Positions 33,325 through 41,815 of a DNA stretch of 64,000 nucleotides are shown one piece after another (positions within the stretch are counted from its first letter, which is position 1; the number at the start of each line of letters is the position of its first letter). This DNA comes from Luteipulveratus flavus (GTDB taxonomy: Bacteria; Actinomycetota; Actinomycetes; Actinomycetales; Dermatophilaceae), in assembly GCF_029080175.1 (NCBI RefSeq), contig NZ_JARFJC010000017.1; one strand, 5' to 3'. Below the pieces are notes generated by a model that saw only the letters and a program-made list of their open reading frames with translations, searched no databases and was not told where the DNA came from. A program made the position numbers and the translations under genes.

Positions 33325-35346
33325 TCAGTCGCGGCCGTGACCCCGGCCGGGCTTGTCCACGAACACCTGAATGACCGACGGGCGCGGCTGGCCGGTGCCG
33401 TCGTACGGGAACCGGCTGACCGGCTTGTCCGGTGAGGCGCCGGTCACCTCGCCCGGGTGCTGCACCGAGCAGAGCACCGTGGTGTCGTCGACGATGAGCG
33501 GGCCGGCGGACTCGGCGCCGTACGGCACCGTGTGGAACTGCTGGAGGTGACCGCGCTCCGGTCCCTCCAGCGGCATCATGAAGAACGCGTCGGCGTTGCC
33601 GAGAGCGTTGCCGTCGGTGGAGATCCACAAGTTTCCGCGCGAGTCGAACGCGAGGTTGTCCGGGCAGGAGATCGGGCTCACCTGCGTACGGTCGAAGCCG
33701 TCGAAGTAGGTCGACGGGTCCTTCGGGTCGCCGCAGATCAGCACGAGCTTCCAGGTGAAGGTCGTCGTCGTGTGGTCGCCGCCGGTCGCGGTGATCTCGA
33801 TGACCTGGCCGTGCTTGTTGCTCGCGCGCGGGTTGGCCTCGTCGATCTGGCTCGGCTGGCGGTTGGAGTTGTTCGTCAGGGCCGCGTACACGCGCCCGTT
33901 GACCGGGTTGAGCTCGACGTCCTCGGGGCGGTCCATCTTGGTCGGGCCGACCTTGTCGGCGGCCAGCCGGGTGTGCACCAGCACCTGCTCCACGCTCATG
34001 CCCGCGACCTTGGAGGCGCCGCCGACGACGAGCGGCAGCCACTCACCGGTGCCGTCACTCACGCCGTCCTGGAAGCCGTCGCCGGTGAACCTGGCGACGT
34101 ACAGGTCGCCCTCCTCCAGCAGGGTCAGGTTGTGCCGACGGTCGCCCTCGCGGTACTTCGCCTTCGAGACGAACTTGTACATGTAGTCGAACCGCTCGTC
34201 GTCACCCATGACGGCGACGACGCGCCGGTCGGGGGCGATGGAGACGGTGGCGCCCTCGTGCTTGAGGCGGCCGAGCGCGGTGAGCTTGCGCGGCGTGGAG
34301 GTCGGGTCGGTGGGGTCGAGCTCGACGATGTAGCCGAACCGGTTCGGTTCGTTCGCCTCGACCGCGCCGTCGAAGCGCGGGTCGACCTTCTCCCACGCGC
34401 GGCCCTTGGAGCCGGTGAGGCCGTACCGCTTGAAGGCGTCCTCCTGGCCGGCGGGCGCGGCCTCGACCTTGAAGTAGCCGTTGAAGTTCTCCTCGCCGGA
34501 GAGCACGGTGCCCCACGGCGTGGTGCCGCCGGCGCAGTTGCCGAACGTGCCGAGCACACGGCGACCGGTCGGGTCGGCCTTGGTGCGCAGCAGCGGCGAG
34601 CCGGCAGCCGGGCCGACGAGCTCGAACGGGGTGGTGGCGGTGACGCGGCGGTTCGCGGAGGAGCCCATCCGGGCCTTCCACTCGCGACCGTTCTTGTGCA
34701 CCTCGACCACGGACATGCCGTGCGCGGCCATGACGATCTTGATCTGCTCGGTCGTCAGCGAGGCGGCTCCGGTGTAACCCCGGAACATCAGCTCCTCGTT
34801 GGTGTACTCGTTGTTCACCACCAGCAGGCCCTTGTCCTGCGAGCCCTTGCGGACGAGTCCGACGTAGTCGCAGTTGTAGCCGAACTGCTTCTCCTGCGCC
34901 GCGGCGCTCTGGTGGTCGAAGTCGAACGCCGGCGCACCGGCCACGATCGGGTCGCCCCAGCGAACCACCGGCGACCAGGTGAAGCCCTCGGGCGTGACGA
35001 CCGCGTCGGTCGCGAAGGGCTGCGGAGCGGTCGCCTCGAAGTCGTGGACGTACGGCGACCGGGCGCCCGGCTTGCCAGTGGGGCCCGAGGCGGCGGCGGG
35101 GGAGGTCCCCGGGACGGCGTACAGGCCGGCGAACGCGGCCGTGACACCGGAGGCCTTCAGCGCGGTACGGCGAGAGATGCCGGCCCGGACGATGTCGCCG
35201 AAGTAGGTGTTCTCGGAGGTGTTCGGGACGGGCTTGGCGCAGGCGTCGTCGCAGCGGTAGTGGCAGGTCATCGCGCTGCGGCCGCCGGGATGGGCCGTGC
35301 GCAGCAGCGGGAGGATGCGTCGCGCGGGCGTGTCGGGGGTAGTCAC
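33325..35346 (-). CDS. phoX: PhoX-type alkaline phosphatase (DUF839), Tat-exported
   Basis: The 673-residue protein of the PhoX/DUF839 family releases phosphate from organic phosphates outside the cell using Fe and Ca. The twin-arginine motif is ISRRTALKA at 57-65, followed by a hydrophobic stretch and ASG. A Cys-containing segment before it (MTCHYRCDDACAKP, 26-39) is also seen in actinomycete relatives. Typical blocks include GYNCDYVGLV, NNEYTNEELMF, GTFGNCAGGTTPWGT (with the conserved Cys), SGEENFNGYF, DPRFD and CPDNLAFDSRGNLWISTDGN. GTG at 35346 has AAGGA 8 bases upstream. Four Pho-box-like repeats lie upstream, fitting phosphate-starvation control. Confidence 0.9.
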   Translation of the reverse strand: MTTPDTPARRILPLLRTAHPGGRSAMTCHYRCDDACAKPVPNTSENTYFGDIVRAGISRRTALKASGVTAAFAGLYAVPGTSPAAASGPTGKPGARSPYVHDFEATAPQPFATDAVVTPEGFTWSPVVRWGDPIVAGAPAFDFDHQSAAAQEKQFGYNCDYVGLVRKGSQDKGLLVVNNEYTNEELMFRGYTGAASLTTEQIKIVMAAHGMSVVEVHKNGREWKARMGSSANRRVTATTPFELVGPAAGSPLLRTKADPTGRRVLGTFGNCAGGTTPWGTVLSGEENFNGYFKVEAAPAGQEDAFKRYGLTGSKGRAWEKVDPRFDGAVEANEPNRFGYIVELDPTDPTSTPRKLTALGRLKHEGATVSIAPDRRVVAVMGDDERFDYMYKFVSKAKYREGDRRHNLTLLEEGDLYVARFTGDGFQDGVSDGTGEWLPLVVGGASKVAGMSVEQVLVHTRLAADKVGPTKMDRPEDVELNPVNGRVYAALTNNSNRQPSQIDEANPRASNKHGQVIEITATGGDHTTTTFTWKLVLICGDPKDPSTYFDGFDRTQVSPISCPDNLAFDSRGNLWISTDGNALGNADAFFMMPLEGPERGHLQQFHTVPYGAESAGPLIVDDTTVLCSVQHPGEVTGASPDKPVSRFPYDGTGQPRPSVIQVFVDKPGRGHGRD

Positions 35347-35419
35347 TGGGGGTGTCCTTCATGACGGGAGAGGTGGACCTCCGGCACGCTAGGAGACCGT
35401 CTAGCCCTCCACCCGGGTG

Positions 35420-35463
35420 TTCCGGCGAAGGATGGAGGAAGGCTCGGTGAAGGGACGGTGACG
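35420..35463 (-). promoter_or_regulatory. Pho-box array (four 11-bp direct repeats) upstream of phoX
   Basis: Read on the minus strand, four consecutive 11-base units occur without gaps: CGTCACCGTCC, CTTCACCGAGC, CTTCCTCCATC and CTTCGCCGGAA. The shared core CTTCxCC in a strict 11-base period matches the architecture of actinomycete PhoP boxes. The last unit ends 73 bases before the phoX GTG, and TAGACG or TAGCGT downstream could serve as the -10 element. Confidence 0.65.
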
Positions 35464-35563
35464 TAGCGTCGCCTCACGCGTGGCGCCGGCGCGATCATGT
35501 CGGGTGGGCATCGATCGCGTGGTGGGGCTGCGTCAGCAGCGGACGTCTGCGTACACTCACCGG

Positions 35564-36739
35564 GTGGACTTGGACGAGCGACCAACTTCGCCCGCGGAGG
35601 TGCAGCACGCCGGGCTGTCCGGTGTCGCGTCACCCACCGCGGTGATCGACCTCGGTGCCTTCCTGGCCAACGCCAGCGAGATGCGGCAGCGGGCCGGCGA
35701 TCTGCCGATCCGTCTCGCCTCCAAGTCGATCCGCGTCCGTGGGCTGATCGAGCGTCTCCTCTACCAGGACGGGTTCGCCGGCGTGCTCGCCTACTCCGCG
35801 GCCGAGGCGCTGTGGCTGGTCGAGCACGGGGTGCGCGACGTCGTGGTCGCCTACCCGACGGTCGACCGCGCCACCCTCGCGGCGGTCAGCGCGAACGAGA
35901 CGGCCGCCGCCGAGATCGCGTTCATGGTCGACCTGCCCGAGCACGTCCGGCTGGTCGCCGAGGCGGTGGGGGAGTTCCCGCTGCGCGTCGCGATCGACGT
36001 CGACTGCTCGCTGCGGGTGGGCCCGGTGTCCATCGGTGCGCACCGCTCGAGCGTCCGCTCCGTCGAGGACGCGGAGCGGCTGGCCGCCCTGGTCGCCTCG
36101 ACCGAGGGGCTGCGGCTCTCCGGTCTGATGTTCTACGACGCGCAGGTCGCCGGCGTCCAGGACACCAGCACCGCGGTGCGGCTGATGAAGCGTGCCTCCC
36201 TCGCCGATCTCGCCCGTCGTCGCCGCCGGGTCGTCGCCGCGGTGAGCCGGCACGGCGCCCTCGACTTCGTCAACGCCGGCGGCACCGGCAGCCTGCACCT
36301 GCTGCGCGACGACCCGGTCGTCACCGACCTCGCCGCGGGCTCGGGCCTGTTCACCCCGACCCTGTTCGACGGGTACGACGGTGCCCGGCTGCACCCGGCC
36401 GCGTTCTTCGTCTCCCCGGTCGTGCGCAAGCCCGCGGACGACGTGGTGGTCGCCTTCGCCGGCGGGTACGCCGCGAGCGGTCCCGCCGGCCGGTCCCGCG
36501 TCCCGTCCGTGGCGTTCCCGCAGGGGCTGCGGCCGTTCGGGCAGGAAGGCGTCGGCGAGGTGCAGACCCCGCTGCGCGGCGAGGCCGCGCGCAGCATGGA
36601 GCTGGGCGACCTCATCTGGTTCCGGCACGCCAAGGCCGGTGAGATGTGCGAGCGTTTCGACGAGGTCGTGCTGCTGGAGCAAGGGCAGGTCGTGGGGCGG
36701 CTGCCGACGTACCGAGGTGAGGGCAAGAACTTTGGCTAG
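35564..36739 (+). CDS. PLP-dependent alanine racemase-fold aldolase/deaminase (D-threonine aldolase-like)
   Basis: The 391-residue protein has an N-terminal PLP TIM barrel with the likely Schiff-base lysine Lys54 (IRLASKSIRV), then VLAYSAAEALWLVEHG, a substrate-facing IDVDCSLRVG, and a glycine-rich phosphate site (VNAGGTGSLHLL). A C-terminal beta domain carries the family's metal-site region. Relatives are annotated as D-threonine aldolase or amino-acid deaminase/aldolase; the substrate is uncertain. The start chosen is GTG at 35564. TACACT at 35552-35557 would put transcription start at or next to the GTG, so the mRNA may be leaderless, and no ribosome-binding site is visible. Its stop is overlapped by the next gene's TTG start. 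Confidence 0.82.
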   Translation: MDLDERPTSPAEVQHAGLSGVASPTAVIDLGAFLANASEMRQRAGDLPIRLASKSIRVRGLIERLLYQDGFAGVLAYSAAEALWLVEHGVRDVVVAYPTVDRATLAAVSANETAAAEIAFMVDLPEHVRLVAEAVGEFPLRVAIDVDCSLRVGPVSIGAHRSSVRSVEDAERLAALVASTEGLRLSGLMFYDAQVAGVQDTSTAVRLMKRASLADLARRRRRVVAAVSRHGALDFVNAGGTGSLHLLRDDPVVTDLAAGSGLFTPTLFDGYDGARLHPAAFFVSPVVRKPADDVVVAFAGGYAASGPAGRSRVPSVAFPQGLRPFGQEGVGEVQTPLRGEAARSMELGDLIWFRHAKAGEMCERFDEVVLLEQGQVVGRLPTYRGEGKNFG

Positions 36740-38057
36740 GACGCACAGGCCCGGCAGCACGTGGTCGAACTGGGCCGGCACCGTACGCGCCGACGACGTC
36801 GACGTGTACGCCCCGAAGGACGTCGAGGATCTCGCGAAGGCGGTCTCGCTCGCCGCGCGGACCGGACGCAAGGTCAAGCCGATCGGCGCGGGTCACTCCT
36901 TCACCGCCATCGGCGAGCCGGTGCACCTGCAGCTGCAGCTGCACCGCATCACCGGCATCGTCGCCCACGACCCGGAGACCGCCCGGGTCCGCGTCCGGGC
37001 CGGCACGCCGCTGCACGTGCTCAACCCGGCCCTGGAGCGGCTCGGCCTGGCGATGCCGAATCTCGGTGACATCGACCAGCAGACCCTCTCCGGTGCGCTG
37101 TCGACGGGGACGCACGGGACGGGTCTGGACTTCACCGGCCTGTCGGGGTTCGTCGTCGGGGTCGAGATGGTCCTCGCGGACGGGTCGGTCGTGCGGTACG
37201 ACGACGCGCACCGGCCCGAGCTGGTCCCCGCCGCCGCACTCGGTCTGGGCGCGCTCGGCGTCGTCACCGAGTACGAGCTGCAGTGCGTCCCGTCCTACCT
37301 GCTGCGCGCTCACGAGGCGCCCTCGACCCTGGACGCCGTCCTGGACGGGCTGGAGTCCACGGTGAAGGAGTCGGACCACTTCGAGTTCTACTGGTTCCCC
37401 CACACCGACCGAGTCCTCACCAAGACCAACACGCGGCTGTCGGACCTCACGCTGTACGCGCCGCTGCCGCGCTGGCGGTCCGTCCTGGACGACCGGATCC
37501 TGTCGAACACCGTGTTCGAGGGGCTCAACCGCGTGACCACCGCTGTGCCGCAGGCGATCCCGACGCTGAACCAGGTGTCCGGGCGCGCGCTGTCCGAGCG
37601 GACGTACACCGACGCGTCGTACCGCGTGTTCGCGACTCAGCGCACGGTGCGGTTCAGGGAGTCCGAGCTCGCGGTCCCGCGCGAGGCGGTGCCGGCGCTG
37701 CTGACCGAGCTGAAGGCGTACTGCGACCGTCGCGACGAGGTCGTGGCGTTCCCGGTCGAGGTGCGTTTCACGGCCGCCGACGACCGGTGGATGTCGACCG
37801 CGCACGGCCGGGAGACCGGGTACATCGCGATCCACCAGTACCACCGGCGTGACCACACCGCCTACTTCCAGGCGTTCTGGTCGAGGGCCCGCGGTGTCCT
37901 CGGCGCCCGCCCGCACTGGGGCAAGATGCACGACTTCACCGCGGACGAGCTGCGGGTCGCCTACCCGCGGTACGACGACTTCGTGTCCCTGCGGGACGAG
38001 CTGGACCCCGAGCGGGTCTTCGGCAACCCCTACCTGGCGAGCGTCCTCGGCGACTGA
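36732..38057 (+). CDS. FAD-linked sugar-lactone oxidase (D-arabinono-1,4-lactone oxidase family)
   Basis: The 441-residue protein has an N-terminal FAD-binding PCMH domain with KPIGAGHSFTAIG, where His55 matches the covalent FAD-attachment site of the gulonolactone/arabinonolactone oxidase family. GTHGTGLDFTGLSGFVVG and GLGALGVVTEYELQ follow. The C-terminal ALO domain ends with the family signature HWGKMHDF and the DPERVFGNPYL tail. The start is the unusual TTG at 36732, overlapping the previous stop by 8 bases with GAGGG about 10 bases upstream; no ATG or GTG gives a full N-terminus. The overlap indicates translational coupling with the aldolase-like gene, a pairing I recall from other actinomycetes. 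The true substrate is unknown. Confidence 0.85.
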   Translation: MARTHRPGSTWSNWAGTVRADDVDVYAPKDVEDLAKAVSLAARTGRKVKPIGAGHSFTAIGEPVHLQLQLHRITGIVAHDPETARVRVRAGTPLHVLNPALERLGLAMPNLGDIDQQTLSGALSTGTHGTGLDFTGLSGFVVGVEMVLADGSVVRYDDAHRPELVPAAALGLGALGVVTEYELQCVPSYLLRAHEAPSTLDAVLDGLESTVKESDHFEFYWFPHTDRVLTKTNTRLSDLTLYAPLPRWRSVLDDRILSNTVFEGLNRVTTAVPQAIPTLNQVSGRALSERTYTDASYRVFATQRTVRFRESELAVPREAVPALLTELKAYCDRRDEVVAFPVEVRFTAADDRWMSTAHGRETGYIAIHQYHRRDHTAYFQAFWSRARGVLGARPHWGKMHDFTADELRVAYPRYDDFVSLRDELDPERVFGNPYLASVLGD

Positions 38058-38062
38058 GTCGC

Positions 38063-39007
38063 TCAAGGACAGGCGGCGGCCTCGACGGACGCCGCCTGCA
38101 GCCGGGCCCGGCGGCTGCGCCGGGCGTGGCGGACCGAGTCGGTGGCCAGCAGCACGAGCGCGATCCACACGATCCCGAACCCGACCCAGCGGCTCAGCGG
38201 CATGTGCTCGTCCAGCAGGAGGACCGCGCACAGCAGCTGCAGGATCGGGGTGATGAACTGCAGCAGGCCGATGGTGACCAGCGGGACCCGACGCGCGGCC
38301 GCGGCGAACAGCAGCAGCGGGCCGGCGGTCACGACGCCGGCGAGCACGAGCAGGGCGGTGTGGCCGCCGCCCTCGGTGGTGAACGTCGTGCTGCCGCGCA
38401 GGGTCAGCACGACCAGGAGCACCGCTGCGATCGGCGCGAGCACCATCGTCTCGGCGGTCAGGCTCTCGACGGCGGTCATCGACCCGCCCAGACGGTTCTT
38501 CAGCAGGCCGTACGTGGCGAACGAAAGGGCGAGCCCGATGGAGATCCACGGCGGGCTGCCGTGGTCGATCGCGAGGTAGACGCAGGCGATCGCCCCGACG
38601 GCGACGGCCGCCCACTGCGTCGGACGCAGCCGCTCACGGAGCACGACGACGCCGAGCGCCACCGTGACGAGGGGGTTGAGGAAGTAGCCGAGGGCGGCCT
38701 CCGTGGCCCGGCCGGAGACGACGGCGGCGACGTAGATCGTCCAGTTCGTCGCGATGAGCAGGCCGGCGGCTGCCACGGCTGCGAGCCGCCGGGGTCGCCG
38801 GACCAGGTCGCCGACGAAACCGAGCCGCCGCCACAGGGCGAGCCCGACCCCGAGCAGCACGAGGGTCCACAGCACCCGGTGGGCCAGGATCTCCCATGCG
38901 CCGGCGGGCACCAGCGCGTCGAAGTAGAGGGGCATCGCACCCCAGAGGAAGTAGGCGAGGAAGCCGTACGCCGTACCCCGGCTCGTCTCGCTCCGGCCCT
39001 GCAGCAT
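38063..39007 (-). CDS. rarD: RarD-type EamA transporter
   Basis: A 314-residue integral membrane protein with ten predicted helices in two EamA repeats. The family signature near the N-terminus is GFLAYFLWGAMPLYF, followed by EILAHRVLWTL and NWTIYVAAV, then NPLVTVALGV; the second half contains GLLQFITPILQLL and a basic C-terminal tail. RarD proteins are drug/metabolite-type permeases of uncertain substrate (chloramphenicol sensitivity in older literature). ATG at 39007 is chosen; a GTG directly before it is an alternative. The gene converges on the lactone oxidase with a 5-base gap. Confidence 0.9.
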   Translation of the reverse strand: MLQGRSETSRGTAYGFLAYFLWGAMPLYFDALVPAGAWEILAHRVLWTLVLLGVGLALWRRLGFVGDLVRRPRRLAAVAAAGLLIATNWTIYVAAVVSGRATEAALGYFLNPLVTVALGVVVLRERLRPTQWAAVAVGAIACVYLAIDHGSPPWISIGLALSFATYGLLKNRLGGSMTAVESLTAETMVLAPIAAVLLVVLTLRGSTTFTTEGGGHTALLVLAGVVTAGPLLLFAAAARRVPLVTIGLLQFITPILQLLCAVLLLDEHMPLSRWVGFGIVWIALVLLATDSVRHARRSRRARLQAASVEAAACP

Positions 39008-39088
39008 CACCCCGCCACGATACGAGCGCACTGCGACAGCGGCGCCGGGCGGCCTCATCGTGGGACGGACCGCCCGGCGCCGGGTGCC

Positions 39089-40600
39089 TCAGTGGCGAGC
39101 GGAGAGCTCGACCTGCTGGACGGCCCGGATCTTGTCGAGCGACTTCGGCGCCGCGACCCGTGCGGCGGTCGGGCTCACGCCGTCGAGGCCGTTCTCAGCA
39201 GTCGCCGCCGGTTTGGTGCCGGTGTAGAGCCAGTGGTGGAAGAAGCGGCCCAGATCCTGACCCGAGACCCGCTCGGCGAGCGCGATGAAGTCGGCGATCT
39301 GCGCGTTGCCGTACCGGTGCTTCGCCGCCCAGGTCCGCATCACCTGGAAGAACGCCGGATCGCCGATCCGGTTGCGCAGCGCCTGCAGCGTTGCCGCGCC
39401 GCGGTCGTAGACGGCGCCGTCGAACTCGTTGCCCGCTCCGGGGTCGCCGATCACGGTGGACCAGAAGGCGTCCGTCGCCGGGATCCCGTAGACCTCCTGG
39501 AGGATCTGCTGACCGGTGCCCTCCCCGTGCGTCTCCGACCAGTACCAGGTGGTGAAGGTCGCGAAGCCCTCGTTGAGCCAGATGTCCTTCCAGTTGTGGA
39601 CGCTCACGCCGTCGCCGTACCACTGGTGGCCCTGCTCGTGCACGACCACGTAGATGTTGGGGCCGTTGCGCCAGAAGCCGCGGGTGTAGACCGGTCGGGT
39701 CTGGTTCTCCAGCGCGAAGCCGAAGTCCGCCGCCGGCGCCACACCACCGGTGGCCTCGAACGGGTACTTCCCCCAGGCGCGGGTGTGCCAGTCGATGACC
39801 TCGGGGGTACGCGCGAGGTCGGCCTTGGCGTACGTGCCCTCCTGGCCGCCGTTGGAGGCGACTGCGTTGATCCACGGCAGACCGCTGGCGCTCGTCCCCT
39901 GCGTCACGTCGAACTGGCCGACGGCGAGGAACGTCAGGTACGTCGCCTGCGGCTTGGCCGACCTCCAGACCCAGGTGTCGGTCGTCTTTCCGTAGGTGAT
40001 GCGCTTGACCAGACCGTTGCTGAGGGCTTCCACACCCTTGGGGACGGTCGCCCGCACATCGAAGGTGGCCTTGTCCCGCGGGTGGTCGTTGCTCGGGTAC
40101 CACCAGGCCGCGATCTCGGGCTCGCCGACCGCTACGGCGCCGTCGGCGGTCTTGACCCAGGGCCGGATGCCGTTGTCGGAGACCTTCGACGGCACGCCCG
40201 CATAGGTGACGACGATGGTCATGGCCCCGCCGCTGGTGACCGGCGTGGCCGGGGTGACGGTCAGCTCGTGGGAGGAGGCCGAGAACCGGGCCGGCGCGCC
40301 GTTGACGGTGACCGCGCTCGCCTTGAGCACGAAGTCCAGGTTGAAACGGCGCAGGTCCTGCGTGGCCGTGGCGGTGATCGTCGTCGTGCCGGTCAGGAGG
40401 TCGGAGGAGGGGTCGTAGGCGACGTTGATGCCGTAGTGGCCGACGTCGTACCCGCCGTTGCCGTAGTTCTTGTAGTACGGATCACCGATGCCGGGGGCGC
40501 CGACGTCGGCGGGTGCGGCCAGCGCGGTCGAGGTGCCGACGCCGAGAGCGACTGCCGAGGCGACGGTGAGCCGAAGGAGCCTGGACGTGCGAGCGGGCAT
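39089..40600 (-). CDS. Secreted M1-family zinc metallopeptidase
   Basis: The 503-residue protein opens with a Sec signal peptide (basic MPARTSRLLR, hydrophobic core, cleavage after ALA near 29). The M1 catalytic motif is HEQGHQW with His321, Glu322 and His325, and the third ligand is Glu344 in WLNEGFATF. The usual GxMEN exopeptidase motif appears as GFALENQ (near 294-300), so the S1 site may differ from a classical aminopeptidase N. A second, cytoplasmic M1 enzyme (pepN) begins at 62837. ATG at 40600 follows AGGAGG with good spacing. Confidence 0.9.
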   Translation of the reverse strand: MPARTSRLLRLTVASAVALGVGTSTALAAPADVGAPGIGDPYYKNYGNGGYDVGHYGINVAYDPSSDLLTGTTTITATATQDLRRFNLDFVLKASAVTVNGAPARFSASSHELTVTPATPVTSGGAMTIVVTYAGVPSKVSDNGIRPWVKTADGAVAVGEPEIAAWWYPSNDHPRDKATFDVRATVPKGVEALSNGLVKRITYGKTTDTWVWRSAKPQATYLTFLAVGQFDVTQGTSASGLPWINAVASNGGQEGTYAKADLARTPEVIDWHTRAWGKYPFEATGGVAPAADFGFALENQTRPVYTRGFWRNGPNIYVVVHEQGHQWYGDGVSVHNWKDIWLNEGFATFTTWYWSETHGEGTGQQILQEVYGIPATDAFWSTVIGDPGAGNEFDGAVYDRGAATLQALRNRIGDPAFFQVMRTWAAKHRYGNAQIADFIALAERVSGQDLGRFFHHWLYTGTKPAATAENGLDGVSPTAARVAAPKSLDKIRAVQQVELSARH

Positions 40601-40621
40601 GGTGCCTCCTGGGATTCAGGT

Positions 40622-40641
40622 CGGCCCGCGATGGCGGGCCG
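40622..40641 (-). terminator. Hairpin between korB and the M1 peptidase gene
   Basis: CGGCCCGC (40622-40629) and GCGGGCCG (40634-40641) form a perfect 8-bp stem with a GATG tetraloop. It is in the 126-base gap after korB and 21 bases upstream of the M1 start, so it could be the korAB terminator or leader structure. No T tract is seen on the minus strand. Confidence 0.4.
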
Positions 40642-40726
40642 TTCTCCTTCCCTAGCCCCCGTCGGACCGCCCCGGCCAGACCTACTCGCGAGTCGGGGCC
40701 AAGCCTTTACCTGCGAGCGGCGGCGC

Positions 40727-41815
40727 TCAGGCGACCGTCCAGGTGTCCTTGCCGTGCAGCAGCGCCGTCAGGTCGGCGTGCGCCGCGCGGCCGCCGGCGT
40801 CGTCGACCGCCGCCGAGACCTGGGCGCGGACGCCGTCGTCGTACGTCGGTCGCGGCGCGTTGCGGAAGATGCCCATCGGGACCTGCGCGAAGGCCGGGTC
40901 GTCCAGTCGGCTGAGCGCGAACGCCTGGCTCGGGTCGGGGTCGGCCACCCGGTGGCGGACGAGTCGGCCCGGGTCCGCGTCGGCCTCGGGGATGACCTGC
41001 AGGCGGCCCTCGTCGTCGCGGACCACCACGCGGGTGTCGTCCCCGGAGCCGGCGCGCACCGGCTCGCCGTCGACCAGGTGCAGGATCCGGGCGGTGGCCT
41101 CGTCGCGGTCCTTCAGCAGCTGGAACGCGCCGTCGTTGAAGATCGGGCAGTTCTGGTAGATCTCGACCAGCGAGGTGCCGCGGTGCTCGGCCGCGGCCCG
41201 CAGCGTCTCGGTGAGGTGCTTGCGGTCGGAGTCCATGGTCCGCGCCACGAACGACGCCTCGGCGCCGAGCGCCAGCGACACCGGGTTGAACGGGTGGTCG
41301 ACCGAGCCGAGCGGCGTGGACTTGGTGATCGCGCCCACGTCCGAGGTGGGGGAGTACTGCCCCTTGGTGAGGCCGTAGATCTTGTTGTTGAACAGCAGGA
41401 TCGTCATGTTGACGTTGCGCCGCATCGCGTGGATCAGGTGGTTGCCGCCGATCGACAGCGCGTCGCCGTCGCCGGTCACGACCCACACGGACAGGTCGCC
41501 CCGCGAGGTCGCCAGGCCCGTCGCGATCGCCGGCGCGCGCCCGTGGATGGAGTGCATGCCATAGGTGTCCAGGTAGTACGGGAAGCGGCTGGAGCAGCCG
41601 ATGCCGGAGACGAACACGATGTTCTCGCGGCGCAGGCCGAGGTCGGGCAGGAAGCCCTGGACCGCCGCGAGGATCGCGTAGTCACCGCAGCCGGGGCACC
41701 AGCGCACCTCCTGGTCGGAGGTGAACTCCTTACGGTTCTGCGTCTCACCCTCCGGCAGCGTCGGGACGCCGTCGGTACCGCTGCGCAGGGTCGGGATGCC
41801 GAGGTCGGTGCTCAT
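40727..41815 (-). CDS. korB: 2-oxoacid:ferredoxin oxidoreductase subunit beta
   Basis: The ThDP-binding catalytic subunit that oxidises a 2-oxoacid (2-oxoglutarate in the closest characterised two-subunit enzymes) to acyl-CoA, reducing ferredoxin. The 362-residue protein has the cluster ligands WCPGCGDY (Cys40, Cys43) and GIGCSSRFP, and the ThDP motif VTGDGDALSIGGNHLIHAMRRN. KIYGLTKGQYSPTS follows, and a further conserved Cys occurs in YQNCPIF. It overlaps korA by 4 bases (ATG start at 41815). An O2-tolerant KorAB of this type supplements or replaces 2-oxoglutarate dehydrogenase in mycobacteria. Confidence 0.93.
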   Translation of the reverse strand: MSTDLGIPTLRSGTDGVPTLPEGETQNRKEFTSDQEVRWCPGCGDYAILAAVQGFLPDLGLRRENIVFVSGIGCSSRFPYYLDTYGMHSIHGRAPAIATGLATSRGDLSVWVVTGDGDALSIGGNHLIHAMRRNVNMTILLFNNKIYGLTKGQYSPTSDVGAITKSTPLGSVDHPFNPVSLALGAEASFVARTMDSDRKHLTETLRAAAEHRGTSLVEIYQNCPIFNDGAFQLLKDRDEATARILHLVDGEPVRAGSGDDTRVVVRDDEGRLQVIPEADADPGRLVRHRVADPDPSQAFALSRLDDPAFAQVPMGIFRNAPRPTYDDGVRAQVSAAVDDAGGRAAHADLTALLHGKDTWTVA

